A stretch of DNA of 23,276 nt from Candidatus Uhrbacteria bacterium (GTDB taxonomy: Bacteria > Patescibacteriota > Patescibacteriia > UBA9934): NCBI GenBank assembly GCA_003453595.1, contig DMOG01000008.1, forward strand, positions 1-23,276, read 5' to 3'. The translations under genes were made by a program, and so were the position numbers. Under the pieces are notes generated by a model. It did no database searches. It worked only from the letters and a program-made list of their open reading frames with translations, and was not told where the DNA came from. This document shows positions 1 through 9,530 of the stretch, piece by piece. The first letter of the stretch is position 1, and every line of letters starts with the position of its first letter.

Positions 1-96
1 TTTTTTGTCGCCATATTCATATGACGACACGGTAACCCATTTATTATCTACCCGAGAGGGTTTGGGTAACATTATTTATTGTCTGCAACGAATAAT

Positions 97-125
97 TTGA
101 CGAAAATCAGTAGCTTTGTTATACT
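97..125 (+). promoter_or_regulatory. rpoB promoter (extended -10)
   Basis: A -35 box TTGACG lies at 97-102 and a -10 box TATACT at 120-125, separated by 17 bp, with an extended -10 TG at 117-118. This is close to the sigma-70 consensus. Transcription should start near 132, which gives rpoB an untranslated leader of about 200 nt. The same string TGTTATACT recurs upstream of the genes at 10054 and 18326, so it probably reflects this organism's housekeeping promoter. Confidence 0.8.
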
Positions 126-131
126 TGCGGC

Positions 132-338
132 GCTTTATGGCAAGGTAATAAATAGCCCATATCACGAAGATAAAGGGGCTAACATTGCCGAAATTCATCC
201 ATAAATTCGAGCAGGTGATCCCCAAACACCTTCCTTCAAACTCAGCTATCTGTGTGGTGCTGTGTTTGCAGATGAACAATTCAAACCAATAACGACGCTT
301 CATTAATTTAATGAAGCCGATTTTGTTTCTCAAAACCT
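132..338 (+). promoter_or_regulatory. Structured 5' leader of rpoB
   Basis: This roughly 207-nt leader contains nested perfect stems. GGCAA at 139-143 pairs with TTGCC at 185-189, and inside it TAGCCC at 153-158 pairs with GGGCTA at 176-181. A separate 9-bp hairpin with a 3-nt loop occupies 297-317 and is followed by a T-rich run. It sits just upstream of the start codon at 339, where it could act as an attenuator or translation control. No known leader family was recognised. A regulatory role is inferred from promoter position and pairing only. The remaining upstream sequence (1-96) shows a small imperfect hairpin at 7-28 and no gene. Confidence 0.5.
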
Positions 339-3300
339 ATGGAAAAAAATGCAACAAATGTGCGCGAGCGCAAGTACTTTACTCCTGTCCGTGACGCCAT
401 GGATCTACCTGATCTTATTGAGGTGCAAAAATCCTCATATGATTGGTTCTTAAAAGAAGGGATTGCTGAGCTTTTAAGTGAGGTTTCTCCAATCGGAGAC
501 TTCATTGGCCGTGATCTTGAGCTTTCCTTTGGTGAATACTTTGTAGACGAACCGAAATTTGATGAGCAAACATCAAAAAATAAGAACATCACGTTTGAAG
601 CGCCATTACGCGTGAAGGCGATTTTGAAAAATCTCCGCACAAAAGATGTTAAAGAACAGGAGATTTTCTTAGGTGATTTGCCAGTCATGACCGATAGGGG
701 AACATTCATAATCAACGGTGCTGAGCGAGTTGTTGTTTCACAGCTTGTTCGTTCAGCTGGAGCATTCTTCACTGCCGAGGTTGTGCGTGGTCGTAGATAT
801 TATGGAGCAAAGATTATCCCAAACCGCGGTGCTTGGCTTGAGTTTGAAACAGATGCTAAAAATGTTATTTGGGTGAAAATTGATAGAAAGAGAAAAGTAG
901 CCGTGACTGCTCTTTTGCGATCATTTGGATATTTTACTGATGAGGAAATTCTCGGACTATTTAAAGATATTGATACTCACCCTTTAAATAAGTACATAGA
1001 ATCAACTATTGCTAAAGATGCTTCCACTAATGAAGAAGAAGGTCTAAAAGAAGTATATAAAAGAATCAGACCTGGAGATTTGGCAACCGCAGATAATGCG
1101 CGCCAGTTGATCCATTCCATGTTTTTCAAGTTTGATAGATATGATTTGGGTCCAGTCGGTCGATTTAAGTTTAACACCAGGTTTAATAAGGATAATCCCG
1201 AGGATGGAGCTCAGGATGAGGCCAATCGAATTCTGAAAAAGGAGGATTTGGTAGATATCATTAGTGAAATTATTACATTAAATATTACCCAGGGTGAGCC
1301 AGATGATGTTGATCACTTGGGAAATCGACGAGTTCGAGCTGTTGGTGAGCTATTACAAGGCCGTTTCCGTATTGGTATGGCGCGAATGGAGCGTATTGTT
1401 CGCGACCGCATGAGTACCCAAGATATTGAAGCTATAACTCCGGGTCGTTTAATTAACGCTCGACCAGTCATTGGATCAATTCGAGAATTTTTCATGAGTT
1501 CACAGCTTTCTCAGTTCATGGATCAAACAAATCCTTTGGCCGAGCTTGAGCACAAGCGCCGTTTGTCAGCTTTAGGACAAGGTGGACTTTCTCGTGAACG
1601 CGCTGGGTTTGAAGTTCGCGATGTTCACACTACTCACTATGGCCGTATTTGTCCGGTGCAAACTCCAGAAGGACCAAACATTGGATTGGTTGGACAACTT
1701 GCCAGTTATGCCCGAATCAATAAATATGGATTTATTGAAACTCCTTATAGAAAGGTAGTTAATGAAGATGGCAGAATGAAAGTTACTGACCAAATCGAAT
1801 ATTTAAATGCTTTCCGCGAAGAAAAATCAGTTACTTGTCCGTCAACAATTAAGATGACCGAAGATGGTTATATAGTGGATGCAACTTTGGAAGCTAGAAA
1901 ACATGGTGAAGCCCGCTTAGTTAATGCCACAGAAGTAAATTATGTTGATGTGTCATCTGCTCAGATTGTTTCGATTGGTACATCACTTATTCCATTCTTG
2001 GAACATGATGACGCGACTCGAGCTTTGATGGGATCAAACATGCAACGCCAGGCAGTGCCACCAATTAAACCTGAAGCTCCTCGTATTGGAACAGGGCGAG
2101 AGCGCAGAGCAGCAGTTGACTCTGGACATGTATTGGTAGCGCAAGAAAATGGCGAAGTAACATATTCAGACGGAGCTAAAATCGCCGTTAATTATAAGAA
2201 AGCCGGGGAAGTCACCTATTTCCTAAATAAATTCCAACGATCAAACCACTCAACTTCAATAAACCAAAGACCAGTAGTAAATGCTGGCGACATTGTTGAA
2301 GCAGGCGATATTTTGGCAGATGGTCCTTCAGTAGACCAAGGTGAGTTGGCGCTGGGACAAAACATGCTAGTAGCTTTTATGAGTTGGGATGGCTACAACT
2401 ATGAAGATGCGATTATTCTTTCCGAGCGAGTAGTACAGGCTGACAGATACACAACAATCCATCTTGAATATCACACACTTGATGTTCGTGATACAAAACT
2501 TGGACCAGAGGTAGTAACATCAGATATTCCAAATGTTTCTGAGGAAAAATTAAAGAACCTTGATGCTGAAGGTATTATCCGAATTGGTGCAGAAGTAAAA
2601 TCAGGAGACATTCTTGTGGGAAAAATTACACCAAAAGGTGAAACAGAGCTTTCGGCTGAAGAAAAACTCTTGCGAGCTATCTTTGGAGAAAAAGCGCGCG
2701 ATGTTCGTGATTCTTCAATGTACCTACAACACGGCAATAAAGGAAAGGTAGTTGATATCCGAGTGTTTACCCGAGAAGAAGGTGATAATTTGCCTGCCGG
2801 AGTTGTAAAATCCATTCAAGTGACTATTGCTGATCTGCGAAAAATGCAGGTTGGAGACAAAATGGCCGGACGACACGGAAACAAAGGTGTTGTCTCAAAA
2901 GTAGTTCCGGTTGAAGACATGCCATTTACACCAGCAGGTCGATCAATTGATGTTATTTTAACTCCGCTTGGTGTTGTTTCTCGTATGAACCTTGGTCAGA
3001 TTTTGGAAGTCCATCTTGGTTTGGCAGCTGACGCCATTGGATATCATGTGGCCTCACCGATTTTTGCTGGAATTTCAGAAGCAACAATTCGCGAGGAGCT
3101 TGCCAAAGCAGGTTTTGATGAAAGCGGACAAATGCTTTTGCATGACGGTCGATCAGGTGATCAATTTGATAATAAGATTACAGTTGGAGTCATGTACATG
3201 CTTAAATTAAACCACATGGTTGAGGACAAGATGCACCAGCGATCAATTGGTCCATATTCCTTGATCACAAACCAGCCGCTGGGTGGTAAAGCTCAGTTTG

Positions 3301-3575
3301 GTGGACAAAGATTTGGAGAAATGGAAGTTTGGGCACTGGAAGCCTATGGAGCTGCTCATACTTTGCAAGAGATTTTGACAATCAAATCAGACGATGTGCA
3401 AGGACGCTCAAAAGCTTATGAAGCAATTATTAAGGGCGAACCAATTCACAAGGTTAATGTTCCAGAATCTTTCAATGTTCTTATCCGTGAGCTAAAAGGA
3501 TTGTGTTTGGATGTTGAGCTACTAAAAGACGGAGAAACTGTTGATGTTGATACAAAATCACAAACAAATCGTTAA
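339..3575 (+). CDS. rpoB: DNA-directed RNA polymerase subunit beta
   Basis: RpoB forms half of the RNA polymerase active-site cleft. The 1078-aa protein is complete. The rifampicin-pocket region is at about residues 387-425 (SSQLSQFMDQ, HKRRLSALGQGG, RERAGFEVRD), and the contact residues usually changed in resistant mutants look wild type. The catalytic-side motif SWDGYNYEDAIILSERV lies near 681-700. The C-terminal clamp segment GGKAQFGGQRFGEMEVWALE and the closing NVPESFNVLIRELKGL are present. It is shorter than E. coli RpoB (1342 aa), as expected for a protein lacking the large lineage-specific insertions. The start at 339 matches the family N-terminus, although no Shine-Dalgarno sequence precedes it. 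rpoC follows after 9 nt, so the two are one operon. No rplJ or rplL is seen upstream in the window. The gene has its own promoter at 97-125. Confidence 0.98.
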   Translation: MEKNATNVRERKYFTPVRDAMDLPDLIEVQKSSYDWFLKEGIAELLSEVSPIGDFIGRDLELSFGEYFVDEPKFDEQTSKNKNITFEAPLRVKAILKNLRTKDVKEQEIFLGDLPVMTDRGTFIINGAERVVVSQLVRSAGAFFTAEVVRGRRYYGAKIIPNRGAWLEFETDAKNVIWVKIDRKRKVAVTALLRSFGYFTDEEILGLFKDIDTHPLNKYIESTIAKDASTNEEEGLKEVYKRIRPGDLATADNARQLIHSMFFKFDRYDLGPVGRFKFNTRFNKDNPEDGAQDEANRILKKEDLVDIISEIITLNITQGEPDDVDHLGNRRVRAVGELLQGRFRIGMARMERIVRDRMSTQDIEAITPGRLINARPVIGSIREFFMSSQLSQFMDQTNPLAELEHKRRLSALGQGGLSRERAGFEVRDVHTTHYGRICPVQTPEGPNIGLVGQLASYARINKYGFIETPYRKVVNEDGRMKVTDQIEYLNAFREEKSVTCPSTIKMTEDGYIVDATLEARKHGEARLVNATEVNYVDVSSAQIVSIGTSLIPFLEHDDATRALMGSNMQRQAVPPIKPEAPRIGTGRERRAAVDSGHVLVAQENGEVTYSDGAKIAVNYKKAGEVTYFLNKFQRSNHSTSINQRPVVNAGDIVEAGDILADGPSVDQGELALGQNMLVAFMSWDGYNYEDAIILSERVVQADRYTTIHLEYHTLDVRDTKLGPEVVTSDIPNVSEEKLKNLDAEGIIRIGAEVKSGDILVGKITPKGETELSAEEKLLRAIFGEKARDVRDSSMYLQHGNKGKVVDIRVFTREEGDNLPAGVVKSIQVTIADLRKMQVGDKMAGRHGNKGVVSKVVPVEDMPFTPAGRSIDVILTPLGVVSRMNLGQILEVHLGLAADAIGYHVASPIFAGISEATIREELAKAGFDESGQMLLHDGRSGDQFDNKITVGVMYMLKLNHMVEDKMHQRSIGPYSLITNQPLGGKAQFGGQRFGEMEVWALEAYGAAHTLQEILTIKSDDVQGRSKAYEAIIKGEPIHKVNVPESFNVLIRELKGLCLDVELLKDGETVDVDTKSQTNR

Positions 3576-3584
3576 GCGTTATAT

Positions 3585-6500
3585 ATGGCATTACATCAAA
3601 TAAATGCATTAAAAGTTACAGACTTTGACTCAATTCGTCTGCGACTTGCATCTCCAGAGTCTATCCGCGCCTGGTCTTATGGTGAGGTTTCAAAACCTGA
3701 AACCATAAACTACCGTACTCAAAAACCAGAAAAGCATGGTTTGTTTGCTGAGGAAATCTTTGGACCTTCAAAAGACTGGGAATGTTATTGTGGAAAATAC
3801 AAGAAGATCCGATACAAAGGAATTATCTGTGATAAATGTGGAGTTGAGGTAACTCAAGCAGTTGTTCGACGAGAGCGTATGGGTCATGTTGATCTTTGCT
3901 CACCGGTCACTCATATTTGGTTTTTGCGAGGTGTGCCTTCCAAGATTGGAACAATCTTGGACATGAGCGTGCAAGCATTGGAAAGAGTTATTTACTTCTC
4001 AAGCTTTGTCATCACTGACATCAATCAGGTAGCGCTTGAACAAACTATTGAGCAGGTTCGAGCTGAGTACAAGTCAAAGAAGAAAATGATTGACGGAGAG
4101 CGTAACCGAGATATCGGTCGAGTGGTAGAAAAGTTTCAGGACGATGTTAAGGCAATCGAAGCTGAAAAAGCTCGCATTAATGACATTTCTGATAAAAAAT
4201 TAGCAGAACTTGAGGAAGACTTTTTGCAGGTTGATCAGGATTTGAAAGAGATGAAGGTGATGAAAGTTATTCCAGAGGTAGTTTATCAAGATTGGTCCAT
4301 TAGATTTGGCCATATTTTCGACGCCGGCATTGGGGCTGAGGCAGTTCTAAAACTTTTGGAAAGAATGGATGTTGATGCCACTATTAATATACTTGATGAT
4401 GAGCTTGAGGCAACCAAATCTCGTACAAAGCATGATCGGATTATTCGACGATTAAAGCTACTTAAGAGTTTAAAGAAGAATAATCTAAAACCTGATTGGA
4501 TGGTGCTTCGAGCATTGCCAATTATTCCAGCTGACTTGCGTCCAATGGTGGCGCTTGACGGAGGTCGTTTTGCCACCAGCGACTTAAACGATCTTTATCG
4601 TCGGGTAATTAACAGAAATAATCGTCTAAAGCGTTTGCACGCTCTAAGTGCTCCTGAAGTTATTACTCGCAATGAAAAGCGAATGTTGCAAGAAGCAGTT
4701 GATTCCTTGATTGATAACTCGGCTCGAAGTTCAAAAACAGTTATTGCCGCCACTGGACGAAAGCGTCAGTTAAAGTCTTTGGCTGACATTTTAAAGGGAA
4801 AGCAAGGTCGTTTCCGCCAGAACTTGTTGGGAAAGCGTATTGATTATTCTGGACGATCAGTAATTGTGGTTGGACCGCACTTGCGTATTGATCAATGTGG
4901 AATTCCAAAGAAAATGGCATTGGAATTGTTCCGTCCGTTTGTTATTTCAAAGCTGATTGGACGAGAATATGTTCACAACATCCGCAGTGCCAACCGATTT
5001 ATTGAATCAGATAGACCAGAGGTCTGGGATATTTTAGAAGAAGTTGTTTCCCATGCCTTTGTGATGCTAAACCGTGCTCCAACCTTGCACAGACTTGGTA
5101 TTCAAGCTTTCCGACCAGTCTTAATTGAAGGAAAAGCTATCCAAGTTCATCCAATGGTTTGTGACGCTTTTAACGCTGACTTTGACGGAGACCAAATGGC
5201 TGTCCATGTTCCTTTAACCAAAGAAGCAAATAGAGAAGCAGAAGAATTAATGCTCGCAACTCATAACTTGCTCAAACCATCACACGGTGGTCCAGTTGCT
5301 ACTCCTGGAAAAGACATTGCCTGGGGAGCATATTATTTGACCATGGTTGAAGATGAGCCAGACGAAACAAATTTGAAGAGTTTTCCTGATGCTACCCAAG
5401 CAAAATATGCTTACTATGATCGAAAGATCAAATTGCATCAATGGATTCGGGTTCGTCTTAATGGTCAGCTATTAATCACCACAGTTGGACGAATTATTCT
5501 TAATGAAAGATTGCCAGAGTTTGCAGAGTACCAAAATACCACTGTTGGTAAAAAGATTTTGGCTGATGTTGTTCGAGAAACTTTGGAGCGTCATGGATCA
5601 GAATTTACAGCCATACTTTTGGATGATTTGAAGGAAATGGGATTTTATTACGCACAAAAGTCAGGATATTCTTGGGGAATGAGTGAGTTGCCAGAGATTA
5701 AAGAAAAACATGCAATTATTGCTGATGGCAATGCGCGAGTTATAGAGATTGAGCAGTTTTATGCTCAGGGTCTTCTTACCCAAAGCGAACGAAAAACTCA
5801 GATTGTTAAGGTTTGGGCCGAGGTAAAAGATAAGATTGCTGATTTAGCAAAGAAAGCTTTGCCAGCTGGAAGCTCAGCCTACACAATGATTGATTCTGGT
5901 GCTCGTGGATCATGGGGCCAGATGACACAGATGATTGGTATGATTGGACTTAAAGCTTCTGCCTCTGGTGAGACTATTGAGTTGCCAGTAAAATCTTCCT
6001 TCAAGGAAGGTGTTGATGTGCTTGAGTTCTTTATCTCCAGTCACGGTCAACGAAAAGGACTTACTGACACTGCTTTGAAAACTGCTAACGCTGGATATCT
6101 TACTCGTCGTTTGGTTGATGTTGCTCAAGATGTGGTTGTCCGAACTGAAGATTGTGGAGATGAAGAAGGAATGGTGATTACTGCCAAGCAAGCTCAGGAA
6201 TTAGGGGAAACAATTTATACTAGAATTTTAGGAAGAACTGCTCTTAAGCCAATCATTATGCCTGGCGGACGCAAGGTTGTTGTGGAAGCTGGCCAGTTGA
6301 TTACTGAGGATCATATTCGTGAATTACAAAGTGCCAAAAAGGAGCTTGAAGAAGCACACATTCGATATATTTTGACCTGTAAGGAATATGGTGGAGTTTG
6401 TAAAAAGTGTTATGGTTATGACTTGGCTCATAACAAGCCAGTGAAAATGGGAACATCAGTTGGAATTATCGCCGCTCAATCAATCGGAGAGCCTGGAACA

Positions 6501-7676
6501 CAGCTAACCATGCGTACCTTCCATACTGGAGGCGTAGCTGGAAAAGATATTACTTCAGGACTTCCTCGGGTTGAAGAACTTTTTGAAGCACGAATGCCAA
6601 AACAAAAAGCCATTATGACTGAGGTCTCTGGAAAAGTGCAGATTGAACGAGCTGAGCGAACTATTGAACAGGTCGGAACTGGTAAAAAGATTGTTGATGC
6701 TCGACCTGGCCAAACAATTATTCGAATTCGTTACGCAGCTTTAGAAGAAAAACGATTTGCAGTTGGACGCGGTGGAAAATTAATGGTTAAAGATGGTGAT
6801 GCAGTTAAAGCTGGTGATGTGCTTGGTCAGACAGTAACTGGAGAAAAGATTCTTAGCGATGTTGATGGTACAGTGGTAGCGAAAAAGACAACATTAAGTG
6901 TTACCCACGATGCACCAAAGGTTCGTGAGTATGTTATCCCTCAGGGATACACCCTTTATGTAAAAGATAATGATGAGGTTTTGGCCGGAGACGCTCTTAC
7001 AGAAGGACATTTGGACTTGCAGGCTTTGTTTAAGTACAAAGGTCGTGAGGCTGTTGAAGAATATATCTTAAATCAAATTACAGAAGTGTACGCATCTCAA
7101 GGACAGAAGCTTAACAGTAAGCACATTGAGATCATCAGCCGACAAATGTTTAGTCGTATTCGCATTATTGATGCCAATGATTCTGATTTCCTACCAGGTG
7201 AAGTTCTTGAGCGAGTAACGCTCATGCGTGAAAATGCCCGCCTAAAAGCAAACAAACAAAAACCAGCTGTATATGAGGATTTGTTCTTGGGAATTACTAA
7301 AATTTCACTTTCAACTGAGTCATGGCTTTCAGCCGCTTCCTTCCAAGAAACAGCTCGAGTCTTAATCGGTGCAGCTGTAACTGGAAAAGTTGATACACTT
7401 GCTGGATTAAAGGAGAATGTGATTATTGGACGATTAATTCCAGCTGGAACTGGATATAATAAGGACTATATTGATATGCCAGAAGTAGTTGAGGAGATTG
7501 TCGAAGAAGAAGCAGATGAGGAAATAAAGTCATTCCTTGAGGAGGAAACAGAAGCTGGCAAAGTACAAGTAGAGATTGATTCGCCGGAAAAAGAATTAGA
7601 TGAAGATTCTGGCGGAGAAATAATTGAGCCAGATGTGCAAGGAGGGGATGGAGACGACCAAGAAATAGTCGAATAA
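3585..7676 (+). CDS. rpoC: DNA-directed RNA polymerase subunit beta'
   Basis: RpoC carries the catalytic magnesium site. NADFDGDQM is at residues 530-538 with Asp532, Asp534 and Asp536. The N-terminal zinc finger uses Cys67, Cys69, Cys82 and Cys85. The second zinc site uses Cys857, Cys932, Cys939 and Cys942. The bridge-helix and trigger-loop region (GTQLTMRTFHTGG) is intact. The 1363-aa length is close to the usual bacterial size. After the conserved C-terminus (LIPAGTGYN) the protein carries an additional strongly acidic tail at about residues 1298-1363, with roughly 28 Asp or Glu. The start codon lies 9 nt after rpoB, with TATAT rather than a Shine-Dalgarno motif before it. The gene ends at a hairpin terminator. 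Confidence 0.98.
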   Translation: MALHQINALKVTDFDSIRLRLASPESIRAWSYGEVSKPETINYRTQKPEKHGLFAEEIFGPSKDWECYCGKYKKIRYKGIICDKCGVEVTQAVVRRERMGHVDLCSPVTHIWFLRGVPSKIGTILDMSVQALERVIYFSSFVITDINQVALEQTIEQVRAEYKSKKKMIDGERNRDIGRVVEKFQDDVKAIEAEKARINDISDKKLAELEEDFLQVDQDLKEMKVMKVIPEVVYQDWSIRFGHIFDAGIGAEAVLKLLERMDVDATINILDDELEATKSRTKHDRIIRRLKLLKSLKKNNLKPDWMVLRALPIIPADLRPMVALDGGRFATSDLNDLYRRVINRNNRLKRLHALSAPEVITRNEKRMLQEAVDSLIDNSARSSKTVIAATGRKRQLKSLADILKGKQGRFRQNLLGKRIDYSGRSVIVVGPHLRIDQCGIPKKMALELFRPFVISKLIGREYVHNIRSANRFIESDRPEVWDILEEVVSHAFVMLNRAPTLHRLGIQAFRPVLIEGKAIQVHPMVCDAFNADFDGDQMAVHVPLTKEANREAEELMLATHNLLKPSHGGPVATPGKDIAWGAYYLTMVEDEPDETNLKSFPDATQAKYAYYDRKIKLHQWIRVRLNGQLLITTVGRIILNERLPEFAEYQNTTVGKKILADVVRETLERHGSEFTAILLDDLKEMGFYYAQKSGYSWGMSELPEIKEKHAIIADGNARVIEIEQFYAQGLLTQSERKTQIVKVWAEVKDKIADLAKKALPAGSSAYTMIDSGARGSWGQMTQMIGMIGLKASASGETIELPVKSSFKEGVDVLEFFISSHGQRKGLTDTALKTANAGYLTRRLVDVAQDVVVRTEDCGDEEGMVITAKQAQELGETIYTRILGRTALKPIIMPGGRKVVVEAGQLITEDHIRELQSAKKELEEAHIRYILTCKEYGGVCKKCYGYDLAHNKPVKMGTSVGIIAAQSIGEPGTQLTMRTFHTGGVAGKDITSGLPRVEELFEARMPKQKAIMTEVSGKVQIERAERTIEQVGTGKKIVDARPGQTIIRIRYAALEEKRFAVGRGGKLMVKDGDAVKAGDVLGQTVTGEKILSDVDGTVVAKKTTLSVTHDAPKVREYVIPQGYTLYVKDNDEVLAGDALTEGHLDLQALFKYKGREAVEEYILNQITEVYASQGQKLNSKHIEIISRQMFSRIRIIDANDSDFLPGEVLERVTLMRENARLKANKQKPAVYEDLFLGITKISLSTESWLSAASFQETARVLIGAAVTGKVDTLAGLKENVIIGRLIPAGTGYNKDYIDMPEVVEEIVEEEADEEIKSFLEEETEAGKVQVEIDSPEKELDEDSGGEIIEPDVQGGDGDDQEIVE

Positions 7677-7679
7677 ACA

Positions 7680-7707
7680 AAACGGCGCCTCTTAGGGGGC
7701 GTCGTTT
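7680..7707 (+). terminator. rpoBC operon terminator
   Basis: A 12-bp stem (AAACGGCGCCTC at 7680-7691, partner at 7696-7707, with G-T wobbles) closes on a TTAG loop. It begins 3 nt after the rpoC stop and is followed by the pyrimidine-rich ACTTTCTTC. The U-tract is imperfect, but the stem is strong and well placed. Confidence 0.8.
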
Positions 7708-7763
7708 ACTTTCTTCATACTTGTTAGTTTAAACTTTCAACTTTTAACTCTAATTTTCAATCT

Positions 7764-8489
7764 ATGTCAGGACACAGCAAATGGGCCACGACCAAACACA
7801 GAAAAGGCGCAGTGGATGCCAAAAAGGGTAAAGCTTTTTCCAAGCTAGCAAAATTAATCTCAGTGGCAGCGCGGGAAGGCGCTGATTCGGAGATGAATTT
7901 TACTTTGCGCCTTGCAATAGATAAAGCCAAGGCAGTTAACATGCCAAAAGAAAATATTGAGCGTGCAGTGGCTCGTGGAGCCGGGACTGGAGGAGAGGGC
8001 AATGAACTTGAAACTGTTATTTATGAAGGTATGGCCCCGGGTGGTGCATCAATTCTTGTGATTGCCGTGACTGATAATACTAATCGGGCTAGAACAAACA
8101 TTAAAACCATTTTTAACAAGCATGGCGGAAACATCGAAGCAAAAGTGATGTGGCAATTTGAGCAAAAAGGAGTGATTCGAGTTGAGGATTTGTTAGCACT
8201 TCAAACTCAAGAAGAAAAGGAAGGTTTGGAATTGACATTGATCGATGCCGGAGCAGAAGATATCAGTTATGACCAAGATTTATTAACCGTGACCTGTGCT
8301 GTTCAAGATTTTAAAAAAGTATCTGATGCTGTTTCTGCCTCAGGTCTAACAATCGCTGACGCTGGACTTGAGTATATTGCCACTGATCCAATGGAATTTT
8401 CTGGTGAAGATTTGGAGAAACTTGAGAGGTTTACTGATATACTAGAAGAAGACGAAGATGTTGATTCAATCTTCACAAATGTTGCTTAA
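7764..8489 (+). CDS. yebC: YebC/PmpR-family protein
   Basis: The 241-aa protein starts with the family hallmark MSGHSKWATTKHRKGAVDAKKG and continues with KAFSKLAKLI and RLAIDKAKAVNMPKENIERA, then GAGTGGEGNE. These are all standard in the YebC (TACO1) family, and the length is typical. Members have been described as transcriptional regulators and, more recently, as translation factors relieving ribosome stalling at proline-rich stretches; the sequence does not decide between these. yebC commonly neighbours ruvC, and here one gene separates them. A TCTAAT box at 7749-7754 could be a -10 with a very short leader, but no matching -35 is clear. No Shine-Dalgarno sequence precedes the ATG. Confidence 0.95.
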   Translation: MSGHSKWATTKHRKGAVDAKKGKAFSKLAKLISVAAREGADSEMNFTLRLAIDKAKAVNMPKENIERAVARGAGTGGEGNELETVIYEGMAPGGASILVIAVTDNTNRARTNIKTIFNKHGGNIEAKVMWQFEQKGVIRVEDLLALQTQEEKEGLELTLIDAGAEDISYDQDLLTVTCAVQDFKKVSDAVSASGLTIADAGLEYIATDPMEFSGEDLEKLERFTDILEEDEDVDSIFTNVA

Positions 8490-8507
8490 TCAACTAACCC
8501 TTGGCCT

Positions 8508-9530
8508 ATGGCACTGACACCAAAGGAACAGGCGATACTGGATTCTATTCATGTTCCGTCTGAGAATGACCCAAAAAAGCCAGAGTTTCCACCGGAAAAT
8601 CCTCGTTATCCAGCAACGCCAACTTTTGAAATCCAAGTCCCAGGCGTGAGTAATGTTTGGGTCAAGGATGAGAGCGTAAATCCAACCGGAACACACAAAG
8701 ACCGCATGGCTTGGGAAATGGTTGTGACCTATAAAAATCTTTTACTGGCAAAGAAAGATGGTATCACAGATCATCTGCCACAGATGTCGATTATCTCTTC
8801 TGGTTCAGCAGCGGTTGCTGTGCAGAAGATGTTAAGAAGATATGACCTGCCAAATTTAAAAGTTTTGGTACATTTTGGGCTGTTGAATAATATTAAGGAA
8901 TATCTCAAGCAAATCGGTTGTGAGATTTATGAAACTGATTTGAGTAAAAGAGTACTTCTTACAGAAAATATCCTGCATCTAACCGATAATACAGGTGGGA
9001 TTGATATTACATCTGATGAAGCCCTTGGACCATTTGATGTTTTTTATGACTGGATGAGTTATGATATTTTAAATAAGAATGCTGATTGGGTATTTGTACC
9101 CTATGGCACAGGACATTTGTACGAGAATATCATCAACATAGCTCAGCGCGAGGCAGCCTCATTTGTTTTCCATGATCGTCGATTTCAGGGTGATGCAAAA
9201 AAAATAGGCCAATGTCATTTTATTGGAGCAACCACAAATAATCCGACTAGCATTGCTGATAAGCTTTATTCGCCGCATCTTCCATTTGTTCATCTTGATC
9301 CACACTGGATCAATCTAGCTAAGCGAAAGGGTCATATTGGGGCAAAATCTCGTGTTGGCATTGTGCGAGAGGAGTTTTTGCAAGAGGCAATGACAATTGC
9401 GAATATGAACGATCTTGTTTGTGAACCTTCTGGAATTGCCGGACTGGCTATGCTTTTGCAAATGCGTGATGAGGTTCCTCAGGAAGAGAAAAAACTCATT
9501 ATCAATACTGGCAAAGTGAAATATGAATAA
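8508..9530 (+). CDS. PLP-dependent enzyme, fold type II (threonine synthase/cysteine synthase-like)
   Basis: The 340-aa protein has the signatures of the tryptophan-synthase-beta fold. The cofactor lysine is probably Lys64 in NPTGTHKDRMA, compared with NPTGSFKDR in threonine synthases. SSGSAAVAV at 97-105 matches the substrate/cofactor asparagine loop, with Ser where Asn is usual in SSGN. VPYGTGHLYENI at 187-198 is a phosphate-binding glycine loop, and EPSGIAGLA is near 306-314. The substrate cannot be assigned: threonine synthase, threonine dehydratase, cysteine synthase and diaminopropionate lyase are related options. Its length suits the catalytic domain alone, without a regulatory domain. 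It sits 18 nt after yebC, and its last 8 nt overlap ruvC, so it is probably cotranscribed with DNA-repair genes, which is an unexpected context. No other amino-acid biosynthesis gene is in the window. Confidence 0.85.
   Translation: MALTPKEQAILDSIHVPSENDPKKPEFPPENPRYPATPTFEIQVPGVSNVWVKDESVNPTGTHKDRMAWEMVVTYKNLLLAKKDGITDHLPQMSIISSGSAAVAVQKMLRRYDLPNLKVLVHFGLLNNIKEYLKQIGCEIYETDLSKRVLLTENILHLTDNTGGIDITSDEALGPFDVFYDWMSYDILNKNADWVFVPYGTGHLYENIINIAQREAASFVFHDRRFQGDAKKIGQCHFIGATTNNPTSIADKLYSPHLPFVHLDPHWINLAKRKGHIGAKSRVGIVREEFLQEAMTIANMNDLVCEPSGIAGLAMLLQMRDEVPQEEKKLIINTGKVKYE

Noticed and set aside
76..333. 85-codon minus-strand reading with one hydrophobic helix, opposite the rpoB leader
   Set aside because: It runs antisense across the strong rpoB promoter and leader, has no promoter of its own that I can see, and matches no family I know. 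A small membrane protein cannot be fully excluded.
7423..7680. 85-codon minus-strand reading rich in Leu and Gln at the end of rpoC
   Set aside because: It is the antisense of the acidic RpoC tail; the composition follows from GAA/GAG codons read backwards.
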